Assembly: GCA_026710945.1 (NCBI GenBank)
Contig: JAPOQA010000016.1
Span: 1 to 64,000 of the forward strand
Length of the DNA: 64,000 bases
Reading direction: 5' to 3'
From: Chloroflexota bacterium
Lineage (GTDB): Bacteria > Chloroflexota > UBA11872 > VXOZ01
Shown here: one piece after another, positions 53,163-60,982 of the stretch
Layout: the number at the start of each line of letters is the position of its first letter
Position numbering within the stretch: the stretch's first letter is position 1
The notes under the pieces: model-generated
What the model was told of the DNA's origin: nothing
The model's database searches: none
What the model saw: only the letters and a program-made list of their open reading frames with translations
Program-made: the position numbers and the translations under genes

Positions 53163-53840
53163 CTAATCGTCTGAACATGTGCTGCCCGATGCTTGGTCTT
53201 CCGCCACACTTTCCCTCAGCAGGTACGAGAGATACTCTACTTCGATTGAAAGGTCCACACTGGCCAAGTAAACGTCGGAAGGCACCTTGAGCGAGATTGG
53301 GGCGAAATTGAGCACGCAGCGCACGCCGGCATCGACGAGCTGCTGGGTTACTGACTGTGCGGCTTTTGCCGGCACGGCTAAAAGCGCCATGACGATCTTG
53401 CGCGCCTGAATGGTCTCCCGGATCTCGTCCATCGGCTTTACGACTATGTCGCGGATCACAGTGCCGACCCGGCGGGGATCAGAGTCGAAGGCCTCTACAA
53501 TGCGGAAGCCCTGGCGTGGAAACCCATCATACGCCAGCAGGGCGGAGCCCAGATTGCCGACACCGACAAGCGCCATGGGCCATCCTTCGCCAATTCCCAA
53601 GATTTCCTGCATGTGCACGAGCAGCGATTGTACGTCGTACCCTACTCCGCGCCTCCCAAAGTTTCCAAAGTAGGCGAGATCGCGGCGGACCTGGGCGGCA
53701 GTGGAGCCAGTCAGATTGGAGAGGTGTTCAGAGGATATGCTCTCAACTTCCTGTTCCCGTAGCGCAGCCAATGTACGATAGTACATAGAGAGGCGTCTAA
53801 TCGCCATTTGCGGCGCTTTTCCCCTCGGCGACCCAGACAT
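53163..53840 (-). CDS. rex: Redox-sensing transcriptional repressor Rex
   Basis: 225 residues. The N-terminal winged helix (residues 15-70) reads RLSMYYRTLAAL, then SSEHLSNLTGSTAAQVRRDLAYFGNFGRRGVGY, typical of Rex (quoted in parts). The NAD(H)-binding Rossmann motif is LVGVGNLGSALLAY (Gly93, Gly95, Gly98). Rex binds DNA when NAD+ is high and leaves it when NADH rises. It lies 115 bp upstream of nuoA on the same strand, and an operator sits 30 bp before its own start, so it very probably controls itself and may control nuo. Confidence 0.93.
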   Translation of the reverse strand: MSGSPRGKAPQMAIRRLSMYYRTLAALREQEVESISSEHLSNLTGSTAAQVRRDLAYFGNFGRRGVGYDVQSLLVHMQEILGIGEGWPMALVGVGNLGSALLAYDGFPRQGFRIVEAFDSDPRRVGTVIRDIVVKPMDEIRETIQARKIVMALLAVPAKAAQSVTQQLVDAGVRCVLNFAPISLKVPSDVYLASVDLSIEVEYLSYLLRESVAEDQASGSTCSDD

Positions 53841-53869
53841 TGGCGCTCCTCATATCAGAAGCTTTTGCC

Positions 53870-53887
53870 ACGTGAAACATATCACAA
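53870..53887 (-). promoter_or_regulatory. Rex operator (ROP) upstream of rex
   Basis: On the minus strand TTGTGATATGTTTCACGT matches TTGTGAA-N4-TTCACAA at 11 of 14 fixed positions. It ends 30 bp before ATG 53840 and covers TATGTT, a possible -10 that has TTGCGT 17 bp upstream. A second TATCA-GAAGCTT copy lies at 53851-53864 as a direct repeat of 53878-53891 (13/14). Confidence 0.75.
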
Positions 53888-54422
53888 GCTTCTGGCACAC
53901 GCAACCAAATTACGCCGCGCCTGGGCGAATGTTCTCCCGACTAATCCGTCAACTGATTGAATGAGGCGTGCTGCCAATTCGGTCAGAATCAAATGACGAC
54001 CACTTTCACTCTTGCTGCGACGAGATAGTACATGAATGAGGGACCTTGGCGCCCAAGACTTTGCCCATACAAGGCCCCCTTTGTAAGCTCGTACACACGG
54101 GCAATGCGGCAGCTGTTACTACAAGTCCAGTCGTGGAGAGTCGTCAAACTCCCCACGTCAACGACTTGGCGGGGGAAGAGCCGTGAAGGTCAAAGTAGAT
54201 TTCATACTGGCCGTCTACGCCTAGAAGAGTCGTAATGCAACTGAGAGTCGCACTTTGCAAGGAAGAGTTGGCTGAGCCCAGTGTGGATGAAAAGGGCTGA
54301 CCTCGTAGATAGCCGTTGTGGTGCGGTGAAAGGAAAACCCCGCACCTACTCACCATTGGTTTAGTGAATGGCTGCGGGGATCGAGTGGCGCATCCAGGCG
54401 CAGGTGAGGTGAGGCTGCTTGC
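53888..54422. other. Long noncoding stretch between vanW and rex with inverted repeats
   Basis: 535 bp beyond the Rex site, without a credible gene. Two clear hairpins are present: CGTGG-A-GAGT-CGTCAA-ACTC-C-CCACG (54132-54157) and GGTGCGG-13 nt-CCGCACC (54320-54346). I checked by eye for RNase P, tmRNA, SRP and 6S hallmarks and saw none. A structured small RNA or long leader is possible. Confidence 0.4.
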
Positions 54423-56246
54423 TTATCCCGGCAGTTGTGGAGCAGAATCCGGTTGTTCCCCTGGCGGCACAGTCTTCGTGCCGACGAGCCAGCGCTCCCG
54501 CCATGGCCGGTAGCGGCTGCGAAATTGATCGTACTGGGAATCTCCGGCTACCACAATTTCTCGATGTATCTCGGCATCTACGCCGTCCACCGCCCATTCC
54601 ACCTGCAAGCGTTCGCCCAGCGGGAGATCAGGGTCTACTTTGTCCGGCAGGGGTGGACCGTGTTTTACCCAGTTCTTGGCGACAGCGGGAAGCATGCGCA
54701 CCCACCGATCCGGACTGCGACCGTGGAAAACAAACTTGAGCTCCATGGCTTCTTTGTCAACATGCGTTTGGATGAGGATGGGGTGTTCCGAATCGTTGAC
54801 AAACTTGAGATCGACACCCGGGTCATAGACTGCGGCATCGAAGCCCGGCGGGCTCCCGTCTCGCTCGTAGTATCCAACTCTGTAAGAGTGTTGATTGCGT
54901 TCCGTGATTGGCAGTCCGGCCCAGAATGCCGCCCGGAACATGGTGGTGGATACCTGACACACCCCTCCGCCGACACCCGGAACTGTCTGATCGCCAAAAA
55001 TTATCAGGCTGGACTGGTAGCCGTCCCCACGCGTGATCGGCCCGAGTACGCTCAGGAACGAGAACGTTTCTCCAGGCGGGATAACATAGCCATGAAGCTT
55101 CGACGCTGCCAAGGCAATGTTGTGGGCGCGCTCAGGCGGCGAACCGGCGAACAATGAGGTGCCCTCAGCAATGACTTCCTCGAAGCCCCAATTGTGCATG
55201 TTGTCCGCGGTATAGGCCGGTTCCCGTACCTCAGCGGGGAGGTAGAGGGCCGTTACGCCTTGCTCGATGGCGGCCTGTGCTGTGGCAATGAGGACATCTG
55301 AGTCGGTCTGATAGCCTTGCTTGGCAGGCACATCCAGGTGCACACTCTTCTCCCGGACGGTAAATCGGGCGTTCAAGGGAGGCCGAGATGCCTCGACGGC
55401 AACTCGGGCTAACCAATTCTGAAGCATCTCCTGCTCACCCATGATCGCCAAACGGCCCTGCTCCGGGTCTTGATAGATTTGTATCCAGGACTTTAGCATG
55501 CTCCCCGGCACTTCCCAACCATCTCCGTCAAGCTCAAATCGCAAACCTTGGGTAACGAGCTTTTCAAAGACTGACTTTGTTCTTTCTGCCATTTGTAAGG
55601 TGATCGGTGGTGTTAGTGATACGACAGGCAATTCTATTACCTGGAGCTGCGGCGGGTCTGTGGGCAGCTTCATCAAGCCAAGCGTAGCTTCACGGTCTAG
55701 CCGCTTGCCTTCGGCGCCGGGGACAACACGGACACGATCGGCCTGGCGTTCTAGCAGAGAATTGATGGGCGGTCGGTCGATATGACTTGCAACCGCACCC
55801 AGGAATCCTAAGGCTACCGTAGAATCCAAGAAGATTGGCAGATCTACCTGGTTGCGTGAGCTCAATCCCAAGAACCACAGCCACATGCGCCGCCGTTCTA
55901 ATGCGAATGCGGTGCGAATTGCCTTCTTGATCTGCACGATGAGTCCAATTTCCGTTGCTGAGGGCGCCCAAGTGGCTTCTTCATGGCCGAAAACCACTGG
56001 GTTGCGCAGATAGTCTTGCCACTGAGCCTCGACCTGCGCGCTTGCCTCATCAACCGACATTCCGGAAATGTCCACAGAACCGATGAATGTCCCCGGCAAC
56101 GCGTATCTGCCTAATTGAGAGCGAATCACGCCATAGGCCGACCCGGTTGCCATGCCCACAACGGGTACAGCAGCGACTTTCAGGACCAGCCGCCGGGAAA
56201 TACTGCGAGAACTAGCTTTCCATGCGTAACGCGATTGCATCGGCAT
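54423..56246 (-). CDS. VanW family protein with peptidoglycan-binding-like N-terminal domains
   Basis: 607 residues; GGAG lies 7 nt before ATG 56246. The N-terminus has a twin-arginine-like leader (SISRRLVLKVAAVPVVGMATG), then two repeats of the domain that begins GTFIGSVDISGMSVDEASAQV, as in YoaR-type proteins. The VanW domain near residues 385-520 carries SKLHGYVIPPGETFSFL and VPGVGGGVCQVSTTMFRAAF with the conserved cysteine. VanW accompanies some vancomycin-resistance clusters, but these large versions are common exported wall proteins of unknown role in Gram-positive and Chloroflexota lineages. No van genes are nearby. Confidence 0.87.
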   Translation of the reverse strand: MPMQSRYAWKASSRSISRRLVLKVAAVPVVGMATGSAYGVIRSQLGRYALPGTFIGSVDISGMSVDEASAQVEAQWQDYLRNPVVFGHEEATWAPSATEIGLIVQIKKAIRTAFALERRRMWLWFLGLSSRNQVDLPIFLDSTVALGFLGAVASHIDRPPINSLLERQADRVRVVPGAEGKRLDREATLGLMKLPTDPPQLQVIELPVVSLTPPITLQMAERTKSVFEKLVTQGLRFELDGDGWEVPGSMLKSWIQIYQDPEQGRLAIMGEQEMLQNWLARVAVEASRPPLNARFTVREKSVHLDVPAKQGYQTDSDVLIATAQAAIEQGVTALYLPAEVREPAYTADNMHNWGFEEVIAEGTSLFAGSPPERAHNIALAASKLHGYVIPPGETFSFLSVLGPITRGDGYQSSLIIFGDQTVPGVGGGVCQVSTTMFRAAFWAGLPITERNQHSYRVGYYERDGSPPGFDAAVYDPGVDLKFVNDSEHPILIQTHVDKEAMELKFVFHGRSPDRWVRMLPAVAKNWVKHGPPLPDKVDPDLPLGERLQVEWAVDGVDAEIHREIVVAGDSQYDQFRSRYRPWRERWLVGTKTVPPGEQPDSAPQLPG

Positions 56247-56320
56247 GCTAGGACTCCAAAGTGGATTTCAGGTTCTCTTTGTCCATGACTACCTATGCAC
56301 AACTAAGGTGAATGATACCG

Positions 56321-56725
56321 CTACTGTATGACATTACCCGACTGCATGTATCGCATCGACTTCACATTTGCTTCAAGTGCGCTGTACCGAGCATTGTGAG
56401 GTGTTTCGCTGAAGGACTGTGCTGAGAGTCTTCCACCTATCAGTTTCTGTGCAGAAGTTCCAAGCATTCTGGAGCTGATAGGTACCGAAAAGGGGGTTTG
56501 TGGGAAAGTTGGCGAGAGAAGGCCACCGGCGCCTAATTGATCGAAGAGTTGGTCTCTTACCAGGGAATCCGCGAGTGCGATATTCGTAGAGATCAACCGC
56601 CACGTGGTGAACTGCAGCGCAGGAAATGCTGCAAGCGGACTTGGGGGTACGCTGGGATCACCAGCGGTGCGGTCTCTCTGGCTGCTCGTAATTGAAAGCA
56701 AGGTATTCCGAACCTGCCACGTCAT
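56321..56725 (-). CDS. Possible small protein of unknown function
   Basis: 134 residues from ATG 56725, with GAGG 9 nt upstream; ATG 56743 is the frame's first start but lacks such a site. The sequence is Ser/Leu/Ala-rich without charge clusters, domains or membrane helices (LISTNIALADSLVRDQLFDQLG is its most helix-like part, cut here). A -10 element TATAAT in extended form stands 51 bp upstream. It could be a real orphan or chance; no homologue is known to me. Confidence 0.3.
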   Translation of the reverse strand: MTWQVRNTLLSITSSQRDRTAGDPSVPPSPLAAFPALQFTTWRLISTNIALADSLVRDQLFDQLGAGGLLSPTFPQTPFSVPISSRMLGTSAQKLIGGRLSAQSFSETPHNARYSALEANVKSMRYMQSGNVIQ

Positions 56726-56775
56726 TTTGACTTTCCTCATCATTGAGGCTACGTGGATTCCTCACTTTCCAACCT

Positions 56776-56781
56776 ATTATA
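56776..56781 (-). promoter_or_regulatory. Extended -10 promoter element, minus strand
   Basis: TATAAT preceded by TGC (extended -10, TGCTATAAT); AAGACA 19 bp upstream is a poor -35. It points towards the small frame at 56725 and vanW. Confidence 0.4.
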
Positions 56782-57306
56782 GCACCTCATCAAAAAGAAG
56801 TGTCTTACCCGACATTCCATTTAACTTTAGGCAGGACTTCACGCAATGAATGAGCCATGCCTTGCACATCATCCGAATGTGCCTGCATGGGTCGAACACG
56901 GCAGGGGAATCACTTACGCTCCGAGCTATCCAGTAGTTCATGAATGCAGGTGACAAAAGTGTTAGCCAGATATGACTAGCGTTAAGCTGCCTCTCAGGTA
57001 ATCGTGTCAAGGTATGCCAAAGAGGCTGTAGCGAAGATTGAAAGGCTGTCAAGGCAGAAGGGAGATTCTGGGGGTTTCTATCTAAGAGATAGTCGCTGGA
57101 GCCAAGTAACCGCTCCTCTCACCAAGGTAGGCGACTGCGGAAGCGCAGGGGGCAATGCCACTAGAATCGACCTTTGCATCAAATGGGTTTTGGCGTGCAA
57201 TCCCCGTTCTGATTTGCGCCTGCAACTCTATGCGGTCTCTGCGCTCTGGTTTCTCTGCGGCAGTGTCGAACGGCAATCTAAACCAGCAGGAATTTGGAGG
57301 CGAGCT

Positions 57307-58542
57307 ATGCTGACGCGTCGTGCCTTGATCGCGGGATCTGCTGCACTCACTGCCGGATGTGGTTTTCTTGAATCTCGGTTTTCCGCGCCGAGCGTACCGC
57401 AAGAAAGACCGCTGATTTGGGCGGTATCCCGGGTATCCGACGAGGAATTGCCCTGGTTGGCCGAGCAATTGCTCAATAGGGATGAAGAGAATCCCAACGG
57501 CCCCGAGCGCGGGGGTTACGTTCTTGCGCGCAAAGACGTTGGCAAGACCCTTGATACCGTTGACCTAATCGCCATAGTGAAGGAGATGGAAGCCGACTTG
57601 GTCAACGTGGATACATGGGCCGTAGATGAATTGGTCAGCAGGGGCCTCTTGCTACCCTTGGACGGATTCTCTGGCGCCGACGAGGCAACCTTGAACCAAG
57701 AGTACCATCCGAGCGTGCTCGACCAATTTCGCTTTAGGGGTTCGCTCTATGCATTGCCTCTGAATGCGATGCCGCTGATGGTGGAATACGATGAAGCACT
57801 GTTTGCGTCGGAGGGCGTGCCGCCGGTGGATAGTAGTTGGACCTGGGTGGACTTGATAAGGGTTGCAGAGCAATTGACACAAAAGAGAGAAGACGGCGCC
57901 GTTAGACGTTGGGGCCTAGTCGCGCACAATTTTGGAATCTGGTGGGCGCTATGGCAAAACAACGCGGAGGTGGTCGATCCGGCCACCGGCGAGTGCCGCC
58001 TTGGGGATGCAGCCGCTCTCGAGGCACTGGAATTCATGCGCGGTCTCTTCCACACGCAGCGCGTCTCTCCTGCAGCCGTAGGCAGGGAAATGTGGGACAA
58101 CATCTACATCAATAGGGTTGCGCCAGCCATGATGCATACACTGTTTCCTAGGCCGCCCACAGGAATTCGCTTGGGGGAACTCCCCCGCGGCAAAGCCCAG
58201 GTGGTGCCGGTTCAAGCTGATATGGGGATGGCTATTGTAGCAGAGACTCCTCCACCCGAGTTAGCATATATCGCTTTGCGGGGGCTCGTGGATGTGATGC
58301 AGGAGCTTGTCGCCATACCGGCAAAACGAGATGCGGTTGCCCGCCTTGGAGATTTCAAAGTTGGTCTTGAAGAGAAGGACATTACTATCATCCAACAATC
58401 CATGGAACATGGACGCGGCGTGCCACGGTACAGCCAGACTGCGCATAGCGCGCTGGATAGGACGCTAGAGTCACTGGTGCGAGGAGACGACGTGACCACC
58501 GCCGTCAATGACACATGTAGGTTCATTCGCCAGAATCAGTAG
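57307..58542 (+). CDS. Extracellular solute-binding lipoprotein (ABC importer family 1-like)
   Basis: 411 residues from ATG 57307, with GGAGG 6 nt upstream. Leader MLTRRALIAGSAALTAGC ends in a lipobox with Cys18 and has a twin-arginine start. The body shows solute-binding features such as FRFRGSLYALPLNAMPLMVEYDEALF (in parts) and SSWTWVDLIRVAEQLTQ. It would deliver a sugar or similar solute to an ABC importer, but no permease or ATPase lies nearby. It is only distantly like the tandem pair at 59341-62413 and faces the opposite way. Confidence 0.82.
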   Translation: MLTRRALIAGSAALTAGCGFLESRFSAPSVPQERPLIWAVSRVSDEELPWLAEQLLNRDEENPNGPERGGYVLARKDVGKTLDTVDLIAIVKEMEADLVNVDTWAVDELVSRGLLLPLDGFSGADEATLNQEYHPSVLDQFRFRGSLYALPLNAMPLMVEYDEALFASEGVPPVDSSWTWVDLIRVAEQLTQKREDGAVRRWGLVAHNFGIWWALWQNNAEVVDPATGECRLGDAAALEALEFMRGLFHTQRVSPAAVGREMWDNIYINRVAPAMMHTLFPRPPTGIRLGELPRGKAQVVPVQADMGMAIVAETPPPELAYIALRGLVDVMQELVAIPAKRDAVARLGDFKVGLEEKDITIIQQSMEHGRGVPRYSQTAHSALDRTLESLVRGDDVTTAVNDTCRFIRQNQ

Positions 58543-58683
58543 TGTACTGCATGCCTCCGCCTTTTCGAGGCGGCGCGAGTTGAGCCGCAAAGTGCGACCC
58601 AGACCGCGTAATTCCTATGCTCGCGATACAAGCCTGTGAGAGGCGCTGGCGGCTCCTATCCCGCAATTCTGAGCCTCACGATG

Positions 58684-59079
58684 TCAGTCAAACACCGCGA
58701 TCGCGTCTATCTCCACTAGCCAGTCCTCACCTGAAAGCGAGCCGATCTGCACCATGGTGGCGGTGGGATATGGGGGCTCGAAGATCTCATTGCGGATGCC
58801 GGTGACGACGGCGCGGAAGCGGATGTCGGTTACGTACATGTTGAGGTGCGCCACGTTGGCGAGTGATCCGCCCGCCGCTTCGCACAGCGCCTTGATGTTG
58901 GCATAGACCTTGCGCGCCTGCGCCTCGATGTCACCCTTGCCTATGAGTTCTCCGTTTTCGTCGAGCGGAAACTGTCCGGCGATGAAGAGGACGCGCCTTA
59001 TTCCATCGATCATGAGGCCCTGGGAAAAGTTGCTGAAGGGCGGGCACACGCCCGCGCCGAGAACTGTTTCTTTTTTCAA
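58684..59079 (-). CDS. Rid family protein lacking the canonical catalytic arginine
   Basis: 131 residues from TTG 59079, 7 nt after AGGAG. The fold is RidA-like: LFIAGQFPLDENGELIGKGDIEAQARKVYANIKALCEAAGGSL (in parts) and VEIDAIAVF at the end. Where RidA has the enamine-deaminase arginine (PARS), this protein has PTAT with Ala107, so it should belong to a Rid subgroup without the usual 2-aminoacrylate deaminase activity. It lies downstream of two solute-binding genes, an isochorismatase-like gene and an aminotransferase on the same strand, suggesting a catabolic role. Confidence 0.8.
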   Translation of the reverse strand: MKKETVLGAGVCPPFSNFSQGLMIDGIRRVLFIAGQFPLDENGELIGKGDIEAQARKVYANIKALCEAAGGSLANVAHLNMYVTDIRFRAVVTGIRNEIFEPPYPTATMVQIGSLSGEDWLVEIDAIAVFD

Positions 59080-59110
59080 TGAACTGCTCCTTGGATTGCT
59101 TGTGGTCTGA

Positions 59111-59140
59111 CTCTAGATTTCTCGCTACGCTCGAAATGAC
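59111..59140. repeat. Interspersed repeat end (TTTCTCGCTACGCTCGAAATGAC type)
   Basis: The motif CTCGCTACGCTCGAAATGAC, read on the other strand as GTCATTTCGAGCGTAGCGAG, is one of the dispersed short repeats frequent in environmental genomes. It runs directly into the 24-bp tandem array. Confidence 0.5.
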
Positions 59141-59230
59141 ATTAAGTGAGGAAGCGCGAATGACATCAAGTGAGGAAGCGCAAATTACATTAGGTGAGAA
59201 AGCGCAAGTGACATAAGGTGAGGAAGCCCA
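59135..59230. repeat. 24-bp tandem repeat, four copies
   Basis: Four consecutive 24-bp units start at 59135, 59159, 59183 and 59207, each of the form AATGACATNAAGTGAGGAAG-CGCN with few changes. No spacer lies between units, so this is not CRISPR. It begins within the end of the preceding interspersed repeat, as if that end had been duplicated. Confidence 0.75.
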
Positions 59231-59276
59231 ATTGAATTGGGGATAACTGCAAGTGCGCGTTTGTCGCTGCAATGAG

Positions 59277-59308
59277 CATTCGCCCCCTCGTTTTGGAGGG
59301 GGCGAATG
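59277..59308. terminator. Strong hairpin downstream of a solute-binding gene
   Basis: Perfect 13-bp stem CATTCGCCCCCTC / GAGGGGGCGAATG with a 6-nt loop, starting 33 bp after the solute-binding gene stop on the minus strand. It probably ends or attenuates that transcript before the Rid gene; no U-run follows. Confidence 0.6.
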
Positions 59309-59340
59309 TCTGACCAAGACTACACCAAAAGAAGGTATGC

Positions 59341-60777
59341 TCAACTCTTATTGGCGTAATACTCGTCGATCATGGCTTGCATGATCTTGCCGGCGCTCTG
59401 CATGGCGTCTGCGACAGTCATCTCCTGATTCCACACCATGCGCATGTGGTCCAAGTAGACACCACGGATCTCCCCATAGTTGGGGTAGAGCTGTGTCATG
59501 AAGCCGTTTCCCTCGCCAATCGGCTCCGTTATCGGGGTCAATTCGCGCGGCGGACGCGCCTTCTGTTCCGCCAGGCGCGGGTCGTCCCACGCCGCTCTGA
59601 CCACGGGCATGCCGTAGTTCAGCAGCGTGGTGACGCCTACCTGCACCTCAAGATCGGTGCTGAGGAACTTCATCAGTTCCCAGGTGGCGTCCGGATGCTT
59701 GGTGCCGGACCACATGTACTGCACCGGCGTGTAGCTGCCCACGGCGTCCGAGTTTTCGCTCTGCACGGTGTGGGCCGGGAAGCGCCGCGCCTTGACCGGC
59801 AGTTCCTCAACGCCCGGCACGTTCCAGGCAGACTCGGCATTGAACCAGGTATGGTACACCGCCGCCCGCTGCTGTGTGAACGGCGAATCACGCCGCTGCC
59901 CTTCCGGAATAGTTTCATTAAGGGCACCAATGTCATCCGAGGTCGGCTTCACGCGGTACTTGAACTCGAGGTCATAGAGAAACTGAATGACATCGATGAA
60001 TTCAGGTTCGTGCAGCCGGAAGCGGGCATAGTCGTCGGTCACGAAGTTTGTGCCGTTCTGGATCAGCATCGTTGGCACTTCGGTCGTGGAGTCGTTGCGG
60101 CTCCAGAAACCCCAGATCGGATCCTGATCGGCACTGGAGCGCTGCGTGATTTCCTGCGCCGTCTCCAGCAGCTCGCCGCCATCGCTTGGATTCCAGGTTT
60201 TCGGCGGTTCATTGATGCCGAACTTATCGAGAATGGCCGTGTTGTAAATCTGAATGGTTGCCAGCACGCCGTAGGGGAACGTCCACAGCTTGCCCTCTGG
60301 GTCTTGTAGCCAGTCAATACCTACTACGTCTGCGAGCACTGCCGCATCGCGCTGGACAAAGGGTGTGAGGTCAGTCACGTAACCTGCGTCCCGATACTGA
60401 GGGTAGCGGGTAGGTTCGGGACCCAAGATGTCCGGTGACGATCCGGCAGCAAGTTCGACAACCTGTTTTTCCATGAGGTTACGATAGCCCAAGGACTGCC
60501 AATTGACCGTGATGTTGGGGTGCAGTTCCTTGAACGGGCCGAGCACGAGGTCCTCGAAAGCCCCGGCGTTCTCGGCGATATTCACGACCCAGTTAACGTT
60601 GACGGTCGCCTCTTCCATCTGGGGCATGTCGTCGGACTGCGGAGCATCGTCGCTTGCTTCGGGCATCGCCGCCGGCGCCTGCACCTGACCGCAAGCCGCC
60701 AGTACTGCAAGGGAGCCCATGCCCCCTGTCGTTGCCAAGAGCCCTCGACGCGTCATTAGAGTTCGTTGTTCAGTCAT
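59341..60777 (-). CDS. Extracellular solute-binding lipoprotein, paralogue A
   Basis: 478 residues from ATG 60777, preceded by GGAGG at 9 nt; the frame upstream to 61008 is not family-like. Leader with TRRGLLATTGG and lipobox ending at Cys29 (LAACG), then a Pro/Asp/Met-rich linker. The body follows the sugar-binding family 1 layout (IQIYNTAILDKFGINEPPKTW). It is strongly similar in order and wording to the gene at 60983-62413, so the two are tandem paralogues. No permeases are in the window. The ligand is unknown. Confidence 0.88.
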   Translation of the reverse strand: MTEQRTLMTRRGLLATTGGMGSLAVLAACGQVQAPAAMPEASDDAPQSDDMPQMEEATVNVNWVVNIAENAGAFEDLVLGPFKELHPNITVNWQSLGYRNLMEKQVVELAAGSSPDILGPEPTRYPQYRDAGYVTDLTPFVQRDAAVLADVVGIDWLQDPEGKLWTFPYGVLATIQIYNTAILDKFGINEPPKTWNPSDGGELLETAQEITQRSSADQDPIWGFWSRNDSTTEVPTMLIQNGTNFVTDDYARFRLHEPEFIDVIQFLYDLEFKYRVKPTSDDIGALNETIPEGQRRDSPFTQQRAAVYHTWFNAESAWNVPGVEELPVKARRFPAHTVQSENSDAVGSYTPVQYMWSGTKHPDATWELMKFLSTDLEVQVGVTTLLNYGMPVVRAAWDDPRLAEQKARPPRELTPITEPIGEGNGFMTQLYPNYGEIRGVYLDHMRMVWNQEMTVADAMQSAGKIMQAMIDEYYANKS

Positions 60778-60982
60778 TTTCTGCTGCCTCCGTCCTCTAA
60801 TCAACACAATATTCGTGTGCCCATAGCGCAACCCTCGACAACTATGGGCGTAAATTACCTCACGGCTCCTCTTACCTCCTCTCAAACCCGGCGTCCGCCG
60901 GCCAAGGCTGACGATTGACATCCCCGATTGCATTGTAATACAAGCGAAGGCTGATGCCAATCGTCCTCTTGACAATTCTCTC

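Larger units (their letters stand above)
56247..57306. other. Intergenic region vanW / solute-binding protein
   Basis: 1060 bp. It contains a possible small minus-strand gene (56321-56725) with a -10 box upstream (56776-56781). The remainder, 56782-57306, carries only frames without recognisable features; the plus-strand frame from 57004 is an unlikely extension of the solute-binding protein. Confidence 0.4.

Noticed and set aside
53888-54422. RNase P RNA, tmRNA, SRP RNA or 6S RNA
   Set aside because: Looked for conserved cores on both strands by eye and found none; only generic hairpins remain.
54423-56246. Vancomycin resistance gene
   Set aside because: VanW-domain proteins of this size occur widely without resistance; no vanA/H/X-type genes are nearby.
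56777-57052. Transposase fragment on the minus strand
   Set aside because: The end of the 91-codon frame has a vaguely transposase-like wording, but no catalytic motif or terminal repeats are present.
59135-59230. CRISPR array
   Set aside because: Units are directly abutting with no spacers and no cas genes are in the window.
59377-60309. 310-codon plus-strand open frame
   Set aside because: Same reason: antisense of paralogue A, no start signal and no domain.
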